Positions 54,076 through 63,400 of a stretch of 64,000 nt of DNA are shown in pieces. The number at the start of each line of letters is the position of its first letter. Within the stretch, counting starts at the first letter, position 1. Position numbers and translations under genes: made by a program. Under the pieces are notes generated by a model. The model was given only the letters and a program-made list of their open reading frames with translations, was not told the DNA's origin and did no database searches. The DNA comes from Oscillospiraceae bacterium (GTDB taxonomy: Bacteria > Bacillota > Clostridia > Oscillospirales > Ruminococcaceae). Location of the stretch: contig JAETSI010000011.1 in assembly GCA_021769725.1 (NCBI GenBank), positions 1 to 64,000 of the forward strand, in the 5' to 3' direction.

Positions 54076-54654
54076 ATGAAAAACAACATTCAGAACTGCA
54101 CTGCCGAAGAGGCGCTGCAAAAGCTTATTGCAGGAAACCGTGAATATCTTGCAAATAATAAAAACACGGGAGATGTTTCCGGTGAGATACGCTTGCATAC
54201 CTATAATACCGGTCAGAAACCATATGCCATTATTGTCGGCTGCTCCGATTCAAGAGCGATTCCGGAGGTGATATTTAATGCCGGGATCGGTGATCTTTTC
54301 GTTATCCGTGTTGCCGGAAATGTTATTGACAGACATCAGCTCGGCAGCATCGAATATGCGGCAGATCATCTCGGAGTAAATCTTGTTGTGGTTCTCGGTC
54401 ACGATCACTGCGGCGCAGTTGACGCAGCATTGAATCATGATCCCGATGGTCACATCGGCTATCTGGTGGAAGAAATCAGGACTGCGATCGGTACGGAAAA
54501 TGACGAATACCGTGCCTGCTGTCTGAATGCCCGACACAGCGTACGAATGATAGAAGAAAATGCCGATATAATGCATCTTGAAGAGGAACGTGGACTGAAA
54601 ATAATCAGTGCAATGTATCACCTTGACAGCGGAAAGGTAGATTTCACTCTGTAA
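54076..54654 (+). CDS. beta-class carbonic anhydrase
   Basis: A 192-residue zinc enzyme interconverting CO2 and bicarbonate. Zinc ligands and catalytic dyad are visible: Cys/Asp/Arg in GCSDSRAIPE (about residue 56-65) and His/Cys in GHDHCGA (about 112-118). Start ATG at 54076, after GAGGT. Bicarbonate supply fits carboxylating and decarboxylating metabolism here. The stop codon directly abuts the stop of the convergent AraC gene (no intergenic base). Confidence 0.92.
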   Translation: MKNNIQNCTAEEALQKLIAGNREYLANNKNTGDVSGEIRLHTYNTGQKPYAIIVGCSDSRAIPEVIFNAGIGDLFVIRVAGNVIDRHQLGSIEYAADHLGVNLVVVLGHDHCGAVDAALNHDPDGHIGYLVEEIRTAIGTENDEYRACCLNARHSVRMIEENADIMHLEEERGLKIISAMYHLDSGKVDFTL

Positions 54655-55530
54655 TCATATCTGAACCTTTGCTGCGCCGTTTTTTCGGTAATTTCCCGGA
54701 GTGCATCCGGTCATTCTTTTAAAAAGACTGTTGAAATTTGAGAGCGAGTTAAATCCGCATTCATCTGAAATTTTAAGTATGCTTCCGGCAGTTTCGATAA
54801 GGCGGCGTTTTGCTTCGTCAATTCGCTTTCTGATAATGTAGTCAATGGGGGAAATACCGGTCATTGTTTTGAATATCCTGCAAAGATACGGACGGCTGAT
54901 CCCGAATTTTTGTTCAAGCAGCGCAAGATCAATATGTTCATAATAATGCAGGTCGATATATTGAAGAATACTGCGTACCTTAGCGGCAGAGTTTGCACTG
55001 AGGTTTTTTCCGGAATCAGGCTTGTCCGGATTATTTCTGAAAACAAATGCAAAAAAGCGGAGAAGGAGTGAACGTATCATCATTTCATATCCTTTTTGTT
55101 CTGAATCATATTCCGCTTCAATTTCAGCAAGAATGTCAGAAAGCAGCCGTGCACATTCTGTTGAATGTTCTATTTTTCTGCATTCTGTGTATGAATTGTC
55201 TGAAAATAAGCGCAGATATTCAATATCAGATGAATTTGACGTTCTGCTGCTTATGAGGAACGGATCGAACATAACTACCTGCATTACCAGCTTCTTATCA
55301 TCATAGCACAAATGAATATCATTGTTGCCTATGATAAAAATATCCCCGGCAGAAAAACTGTAGTCGGTACCGTTGATAAGATATTTTCCGGTGCCGCTTT
55401 TTATGTAACAGATTTCTGTTTCCTTATGCCAGTGCAGTTCGTGAAATCCATTTTCAACTCCGCAGCTGATGCTGCTTTCAAACGGAAAATCACGTTCCTG
55501 TATTAAAGTTGGTTTCGGTATTTTTTTCAT
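54655..55530 (-). CDS. AraC-family transcriptional regulator with cupin sensor
   Basis: A 291-residue regulator: N-terminal cupin (about 20-100, ELHWHKETEICYIKSGTGKYLI and SFSAGDIFIIGNNDIH), then two helix-turn-helix motifs (about 190-285; LEQKFGISRPYLCRIFKTMTG, SDECGFNSLSNFNSLFKRMTG). This pattern is typical of carbohydrate-responsive AraC regulators. Promoter at 55606-55634. Converges tail-to-tail with the carbonic anhydrase. Confidence 0.87.
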   Translation of the reverse strand: MKKIPKPTLIQERDFPFESSISCGVENGFHELHWHKETEICYIKSGTGKYLINGTDYSFSAGDIFIIGNNDIHLCYDDKKLVMQVVMFDPFLISSRTSNSSDIEYLRLFSDNSYTECRKIEHSTECARLLSDILAEIEAEYDSEQKGYEMMIRSLLLRFFAFVFRNNPDKPDSGKNLSANSAAKVRSILQYIDLHYYEHIDLALLEQKFGISRPYLCRIFKTMTGISPIDYIIRKRIDEAKRRLIETAGSILKISDECGFNSLSNFNSLFKRMTGCTPGNYRKNGAAKVQI

Positions 55531-55605
55531 GTGTACCTCCCGTTTGCTGTCAATTATTCTCCTGTCTATTTTAGAATAGAGGGGAGTATATGTTGTAACA
55601 TATTG

Positions 55606-55634
55606 ATTATATCATAGAGAATAAGGAAAATCAA
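55606..55634 (-). promoter_or_regulatory. promoter of the AraC gene at 55.5 kb
   Basis: Minus strand TTGATT (55634-55629), 17-base spacer, TATAAT (55611-55606). Confidence 0.65.
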
Positions 55635-55662
55635 CATATTTCTGATTGATCTGGTGATAAAT

Positions 55663-56343
55663 ATGAATGAGAAATTTAAAAGAAAAATACTTCATCTCTT
55701 ATTTCCGACAAAATGTCCGGTATGCGGTTGTTTTATCGGAAGCATGGATAGATTTTGTATAAACTGTGCTGAGAATCTTCATAGATATAACGGAAATTTT
55801 AATATCAAGGGTGCAGAGAGTTTTACAGCTTCTTTCATATACGATGATGGTATTATTCCTGCTGTAATGCTGATGAAAGACGGAATATGCGGAAATGCTG
55901 GATACGCTCTCGGAAATGAACTGGCAGACAGACTTGCAGACGACGGAACTGTGGATAAGATTGACATAATAATTGCCGTTCCTATGTACAGAAAAGACGA
56001 GAGAGCAAGAGGTTATAATCAATCGGACGTCATAGCCAGGGTCATAGGAAAACGTTTTGGCATTCCGGTAGCTGACAGAGCCGTTGTGAAGATTCGCAGA
56101 ACGAAACAGCAAAAGATGCTTGACCGTAAAATGAGAATGTTTAATCTGAAAGGCGCATATGCCGTAAGATCACCTGAAATAATTTTTGGGAAGCGTATTC
56201 TGTTGGTGGATGATGTATGTACTACCGGCAGTACTTTTACTGAACTGACATCGCTTATTCTGGAAAATGGTGCTTTGGAAGTCAGGTGTGCTGCCTGTTG
56301 TCACACGTCTGATATTCATAAGAAAAGTGTGCAGAGCGGTTGA
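55663..56343 (+). CDS. ComF-family phosphoribosyltransferase-like protein
   Basis: A 226-residue protein: N-terminal zinc finger (CPVCG and FCINC, about 18-38), then a phosphoribosyltransferase fold with the PRPP-binding loop ILLVDDVCTTGSTF (about 188-201) and the ARGYNQSD segment. ComF proteins are linked to natural competence DNA handling in Firmicutes. I use the ATG at 55663; a GTG 9 bases earlier is possible. Weak ribosome binding site. Stands alone, with no other com gene nearby. Confidence 0.88.
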   Translation: MNEKFKRKILHLLFPTKCPVCGCFIGSMDRFCINCAENLHRYNGNFNIKGAESFTASFIYDDGIIPAVMLMKDGICGNAGYALGNELADRLADDGTVDKIDIIIAVPMYRKDERARGYNQSDVIARVIGKRFGIPVADRAVVKIRRTKQQKMLDRKMRMFNLKGAYAVRSPEIIFGKRILLVDDVCTTGSTFTELTSLILENGALEVRCAACCHTSDIHKKSVQSG

Positions 56344-56506
56344 TGATATTTGCTGCGCATATCTGATTTTTGCTAAATCAATGTTTTACATTTATTAGAA
56401 AAAAATGGAATTTATACAAATTGCATAAATTTCACGAATGATGTTCCCGATTCACAGGCTTAATATTTTTATTTTTTGTGATTATCTACAAAAAAAAATG
56501 ATTTAC

Positions 56507-56535
56507 TTGACTTTTTTGTTCAAAAGTGCTATACT
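56507..56535 (+). promoter_or_regulatory. promoter of the surface-protein operon
   Basis: TTGACT (56507-56512), 17-base spacer ending TGC, TATACT (56530-56535). The transcript would have a leader of about 95 bases before the coiled-coil gene. Confidence 0.7.
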
Positions 56536-56637
56536 AAGAACATGAAATAAAGAAATAATTTTCCGGTAATTGAAACATGGCAGATGCATTTATAAATTGG
56601 ATGTGGAATCCTGTTTCAGCAAAGGCAGGCGAAATGT

Positions 56638-56841
56638 ATGACGGACAAGGAATTGCATAAGCTGAAAAAGTCGGAGCTACTTGAACTTCTTTTTACAATG
56701 CGTAAAGAGATCGACGCACTTCAGACTGAAAACGGTGATCTGAAGCAAAAGCTCAGCGAAGCCTCTTCAAATCGGGAAATCCTTGAAAAAATTTTTCATG
56801 CTGTATGTCCCAATGAAAAGGAGGGAAACGATTCGGAATGA
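56638..56841 (+). CDS. small coiled-coil protein of the surface-protein operon
   Basis: A 67-residue soluble protein: LHKLKKSELLELLFTMRKEI begins one continuous charged heptad helix (about 5-48), and the tail is acidic. No signal peptide or membrane segment. Its stop overlaps the signal peptidase start (ATGA), so the two are co-translated. Similar short helical proteins precede signal peptidase or surface-protein genes in Ruminococcaceae to my recollection, but I can give no function; a cytosolic chaperone or assembly factor is possible. The ribosome binding site is weak. Confidence 0.68.
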   Translation: MTDKELHKLKKSELLELLFTMRKEIDALQTENGDLKQKLSEASSNREILEKIFHAVCPNEKEGNDSE

Positions 56842-57431
56842 ATACAACCGAAATCGGTAATCCAATCGACAGTCTGCCAAGCGCAGAACAACTCGAATCA
56901 GAACTTAAAAAAATAAAATATAAAAAAGATTTCAGGAAAATACTCAAAAGCACTGTATCCTCTTTAATCGTCGTTGCTGCAATAGCAGTTCTTGTGTCTA
57001 TGCTTTTTTTGCCTGTCTTACGTGTTACAGGTTCAAGCATGACTCCTACTATGCAAAATGACGAATTAATAATATGCTCTAAAAGAAGTAATTTTAAGCA
57101 GGGTGATATAGTTGCTTTTTATTTTAACAACAAGATTCTTCTGAAAAGGGTTATAGGAACTGCCGGAGATTACATAAATATTACAAGTGATGGAACTGTT
57201 TATGTAAACGGAGATAAACTTGATGAACCTTACGTAAGCGAACTTGCTCTTGGAACGTGCAATATTGAAATGCCGTATCAGGTGCCTGATAACAGGATTT
57301 TTGTTATGGGAGATCACCGCTCTGTTTCTATTGACAGCCGTTCCACAACAGTAGGATGCATTGCAGACGAATATGTTATCGGAAAGGTTATCTTCCGCAT
57401 ATGGCCTTTTGAAAGTATCGGAACAGTCTGA
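56838..57431 (+). CDS. signal peptidase I
   Basis: A 197-residue membrane-bound serine protease. One membrane helix (about 40-60) is followed by the catalytic Ser in VTGSSMTPTM (about 65-74), the Lys in ILLKRVIG (about 107-114), and the box GDHRSVSIDSRS (the usual GDNRxxSxDSR with His for Asn). A single membrane segment is typical of Gram-positive type. It lies immediately before a giant surface protein with an unusually long signal region, so it is probably dedicated to that substrate, as in pilus loci. Not necessarily the housekeeping enzyme. Confidence 0.92.
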   Translation: MNTTEIGNPIDSLPSAEQLESELKKIKYKKDFRKILKSTVSSLIVVAAIAVLVSMLFLPVLRVTGSSMTPTMQNDELIICSKRSNFKQGDIVAFYFNNKILLKRVIGTAGDYINITSDGTVYVNGDKLDEPYVSELALGTCNIEMPYQVPDNRIFVMGDHRSVSIDSRSTTVGCIADEYVIGKVIFRIWPFESIGTV

Positions 57432-57464
57432 CAGGTTCCGGAGGCAAATAAGTTTAAGGAGGGG

Positions 57465-60400
57465 ATGATTTCTTTGAAAGGTTTACAGACAATAATCCGA
57501 AATTACCTTAAAGATCATGAAAAGCGGAAAAAATATTTTGCAGTTATTATGACGCTTTCTATCGTCGTTACTTTTGCTGTACCGATGAGCCTTATTATGC
57601 CGGCTGTCAGCATGACACGGGACAATTATTCAATCGTTGCCGATCAGTTGGCATCGTATAATGCTGACAGCGGTGGGGAAATGCTTACTAATGCTGCCGG
57701 CGAAGACGGAAATGTTGTAGATGGCATAGTTTATAGCCCGGAAAAAATGTCGGCAATAACGCTTCTTATAGGAGAAGGCGACAGTCTTTCATGGGCAGAA
57801 GGCTGTACAACCGCACAAGATGTTGTTGAAAGAGCTAAGGAAGAATATTTCCTTGGAATTGCTTATGATTTCTGTGCTTTTATTGAGGGCGATTTTAAGC
57901 CTAAAGCTGCTGACGCTGAGGGACGTGTGGCTGTTGGCGGAGATATAATATTCGATCAGGAAGGCAACGAGTGGAATTATCAGATCGGCTCTGGTGATTA
58001 CGCTACAGGTAATGCGTTAAAAAATACAACTAATTATACCGGAGTCACCAATTATGCTCATGCTATTGTTAACGGAAAAATAATTAACGTTAACACAGCA
58101 AGTACAGGAAGCGGATCGAAGAAATTCGGCAGTAATAATGGAGATCCCGGAGATTATCATACCTCAGGTAAAGGAACTGATTACTCTTACACCTTTTTCT
58201 ACAAACCGGAAGAAGATCTTTTTAAACGCTTAGTTGTTGGCGATATTAATAACTCAACGCATTTTGAAGATAAAACGCCTGGAGCAGCGTACACGACTTC
58301 TCATTCACATGATTATCCAGGCGATTGTGAAACGGATGAAAATGGCGCAGATAAAAAACACCCCTATCTTGGCAATGTAAATGAGCTGGCTCAAATTTAT
58401 AAGCAGGAACAGCCTCTTATTGATTTCCAGGAGATGTTTAATTATTTGAGGAAGCATTCAATATCGCTCAGTAAATTTAAATCAACGGGTACAGTTGAAG
58501 TGAAAGGCAATGATCGTAATGAATTGGAATTAACCTGTCCGGATGGAACTGAAGCAGGAGATACTGTTTATTTTAATGTACCGGAGTGGAATTATTACAA
58601 AGTTAGTTTTAATAATGTTCCAACAACAACGATGAAAAATGACCAAGGCGATGATAAGATTTATCCGACCTGCAATTTGATTGTGAACTGCGGCGGAAAG
58701 GAAATTACTTTTGGTACTGCTGCAGATGGCGAGAAGTTGGAAACTTATGTTAATGGCGAAGCTGTTCATGCCGGAAACGATATGCAAAACAACTTTCCTG
58801 CTTCAGAAAAAATTTTATATAACTTCTACGAAGCTGAAAAAATTCATATTCGTGAAAGTTTAAATGGAACAATTTTCTGTCCGTTTGCAGATGTTGATAC
58901 AGAAGCGGATAATGCAGGCACATCGTCAGCCGCCGGACATCTTTCCGGAGCTCTTATCGCCAGGTCATTTGAGGGCTATCTTGAATTTGGTTACAGACCT
59001 TACAGAGGCAACAGTGAAATTCTTTCTCTTATATCCGGATATTCAGTTCCGGTTGATAAATTTATTGAAAGAACTGAAAATGGTCTGGCAGGCGCTTCTT
59101 TTTCAGCAATTGATACTGATACAAGAGAAACAGTCTTTTCGTGGGTAAGCAACGGAGAAACTGTGTACATTCCATTTCCTACAGCTGTTGATTATTCGGG
59201 TGAAACATTCTACACAACTACAACAACTATAACGACAACTACAACAACGACAACGACAACGGCTATTGTATCAGAGGAAACATCTGACGAAACAGCAACA
59301 ACTGATGATACTGAAAATCAGAGTTCTCAAGAAGATGAAAATGCTGTAGAAACGGAACAGACTGAAAAGCATAATGATATTACAGATTCTGACATATCAG
59401 ATGAACTACAGGCTCAGGATATCGGAACAGAGTCGGAGTATATCACAATTACGAAAAAATATGAGATTTCAGAAATACTTTCTCCTGAAGGTTTCTTTAA
59501 ATCGGATACAAAGTATTGCGTTCAGATTGAGGAGAATGTTGATACTTCAAATACAATTGCAAATGGAAGTAAAGGTACTTTCCCAACGCACGTTAGAACA
59601 TCGTTCATCATCAGCGATGAAAATGATGCAGAAATTGCTCAATGGCATTTTGATATAACTGATACCTACGCAGGTAATAGAATAAGTGAAAGAATCATAA
59701 CAGTATCAGATAAAAATGATGATGTCATTGACACTTTTACATTAAATATTCCTGAAAAGAGAATAGAGACAATTGAATCTTTAAACTCTGATGTTGCTGA
59801 TATCAGTTTAACTAAGGCAGGGATAATAAATATAACAAGTGGAAAATATTATTTCGATCCTGATGTAATGATGATAATGCCGCTTCCTGAAAGTAATCTT
59901 AAATTTGAAAACAAACCAGGTTTGCTTTTTAAGAAAGTTGACGATTCAGGAAAGGACGTAATAGGCGCAGCTATTAAGCTTCTGAATGAGGATGAAACCG
60001 AGATTTCGGATCAAAATATCTGGAATTGGGATACAACTAAAAACTCTTTCCTGATTGATGTGGCTAAGCTTATTCCGGATAATACTTATATATTCCGTGA
60101 GTCTGAAACTCCGAGCAAATACGAAAAGGCTGAGGATATATATTTTAAAGTAAATGGCACTATCGTTCAGTATTGGACTAAAGGTAATGAAAGTAATTCT
60201 GCATCGATTGATATTACTGAAGTACAGTCTATAAATATGGTCGATGCCGAAAAGTACGGCGCAGTTCCGTCTCTTAAAAAGGTTCATAAGAAACTGAACG
60301 ATGACGGAACAGTGAGTGACGACTTTGAAATTCTGAAAGGAGCAACAATTGAACTTCATGCTCAGAATGGTGATAAGATTTGCGAATGGACAGATTTCAC

Positions 60401-63400
60401 AGGTGAAGAGACTTTAATGAAAGAAGCCCTGGCAGCTTGTGGTTCGACGAAATATACTAAAAACGGTTATCTGAAACCCGGCGTGTATTATCTGTATGAG
60501 ACAAAGATACCAGCTTGTACGGACGGTGAAAAACACGCTGACCCGGGAAAGATGTATTTTACCGTTACTGATGACTTTAAAGTTGTTGAGGGATATAGTT
60601 CTGTTATTGAATTAAAAACAAAAAATAATACTGGCAGTCAGGTTTATTTTAAGCCTGATAATGTTGATGTTATAAAAAATGTTGAATTTTTTCATGCTAT
60701 AGCAAATTCTGATATTCAACAAATGTATAATGCTGGAAGTCTTAGTGGCGAAACAAATCGAGGCACTGATTTTAAACATGAATTTTCAACACCTGAAGAC
60801 TGGGATTTAGATGATAACGGAATACAGTTTCAGAATTGGAGCGGTGGATTGACAGTATCATATGTAGAAATCAGAACATCTGACGGAACAACGTACATAT
60901 ATGATCCGAATTCAACTGGTTCTACTGAATCAAGCAACAATCATACGAGCAAATACCTTGATGTTACTGATTTAACCCTCCAGGTGGAAAACATCCGACA
61001 GGGTGACACTAAGGATATTACAGTAAATAAGGTATGGGCAAAAGACAATGGATTCGATTATCTCAGACAAGAGGTAACCTATACACTTTACAGCACAACG
61101 GAAGAATTAACGGATTTATCTCCTGAAAGTCTTAAAAAACTTATTGACGATAATAAAGCAGATATAGTGATAATTCCAGACAAGTATACAGCAGACGACG
61201 GTACTGAAAAAAATCAATCGGCTGAATTAAAGCTTTCCGAAAGCAATAATTGGTCTCAAACAATTCATGGTCTTCCTACAAAATCGGATGAAACAGACGT
61301 AAACGGTAAAAAGCTTAATCTTAATTATTTCATTATTGAAGATAAAGTCGGCAGTTATACACCGTCGTATACAATTACAGGCGATACGCTTACGGTCACT
61401 AATACGCTTGAAACGATTGAGCTGACAGCGGAGAAAGTTTGGAGCAACCAAACCAAAACCGATGTACCAAAGCCGGATTCGTTAAAATTACAGCTTCAGA
61501 TTAAAAAAGACAATGTCTGGGAAAACCTCAGGTTGATAACTTTGACGGGCGAGGGCGATAGCTGGACGACAACAATTGATGGACTTCCTACAGGAAAAGA
61601 ATACAGAATTGTAGAAAATGTTATTCCGAATGGTTGGAAGTGTACGTCAAACAATAATGCTGCTTCCGTAGATACAAGCATGGAAGGGTATAATAAAACT
61701 CTTTCAATTACAAATGAACCAAGACTTGCAAGTCTTATTGTGCATAAGATCTGGAATGATGATAATAAGGATGAATCAAGACCGAATAAAGTACGGGTGA
61801 AAGTTTATAGGAAGATTTTGCTGCCGTATCCGGAAAATCAATCTCCAATAGACACGCAAAAGGATTACGCAAGGCTGTTGCAATATTCGCTTTTCTTCTA
61901 TGATGCCAATATGTGCGGTGATAATGTAAATGAGGACAGTGGAGTAACCTGGAGAGAGGATTGTCATACTCATGACGGAGATGATATTCTCGGAGGCTAC
62001 CATGACGCCGGAGATCACGTTATGTTTGGTTTAGCACAGGGATATTCAGCTTCGATTCTTAACTGGGGATTATATGAATTTAATGATTCCTATAAAGAGT
62101 TAGGACAAACAGAACACATAAAAATTGTCTCTGATCATTTTTCAGATTTTATAAACAAAAGTGTAAAGTATGATAATAATGGAAATATTACTAAAATTCT
62201 TGTTCAAAAAGGAAATCCGGTTATAGATCATAAGTACTGGGGTACTCCGGAAGTGCAGGAAGAAAAAGAGGAAGGTTATCGTACAAAACCAGTAACATAC
62301 ACACCGCTTGACGAAAATGGAAAAGAAAAGTCTGAGACGACTCATTCACAGATTTACTGGAGTGATGACTTGCCGGACGGCGGCGGTTATGCTGATATTG
62401 CTTTTGAATATGCTGCAACTCTTGCATCTGCATATGTAAATGCAAAAGACGGACATTTCGGTGAAGAAGCAACAACTGATTCAAAGTATGATACCTATTT
62501 AGAAACTGCAGAGAAATTGTACGCCTTTGGTAAAAAGGACAATACCCCTTCTAAATCACAGGGAGAAAACGGATGTTATAACTCAGGTTCTTGTGATGAT
62601 GACGAGAAGTGGGCGGCAACATGGCTCTATCTTGCAACAGGTGAAGAGGCTTACAATAGTAGCAGCAGTTTTGGTGCAAGCTATAAAGGCAACTATAACA
62701 TTTCATGGGACAGCGTTGAAAATGCAGCGGCATTACTGTATGCAGGTCATGTCAGCAAAGATATAAGCGGTATAGTTAATGCACTTAACGGTTATGTGAA
62801 CGGTCATTCTGGCTATGTTTTTGGCGGTGAATCCGGCGGTTGGGGAAATATGCGGCATAACGCAGCATATCAAACCAGTGCGTTGGTAGCTGCCAAGTAT
62901 GCAAGCGGCGAAACAAAGGATAATCTGACAAATTGGGCGAAAACGCAGATGAATGTTATTCTTGGCAACAACACTGCTAAGAATGCCAATGGTGATGTTG
63001 GTGTATGCTTTATTACCGGATTTGCAGAAAATTCCATTCAGAATCCTCACTATCGTGCTACATTGAAAGATGCTTCATCAGAGGTAATGAAGAAAAAAGA
63101 TGATAAAGATGTAATTGACGATGATTTACGTGTTGAGAATATTTTGATCGGTGGATTAGCCGGCGGATGGTTTTCAGAGAATCAGAATTCTTTTGAAGAC
63201 AGGCGGTCTGATTATCAGCAGACTGAGGTGGCGTGCGATTACAATGCCTGCCTTACAGTAGCAGCAGCAGGTTTGTATGAATTCTACAGAACAGGCAATA
63301 CTTATGATATCCCAAATGTCTTCGTAAAAAATTCCTATAATGGAAAACCGAAAACCGAAGAAAGTACGTTGACGCTGCAAAGTCTTAGTAGTGAACTTCC

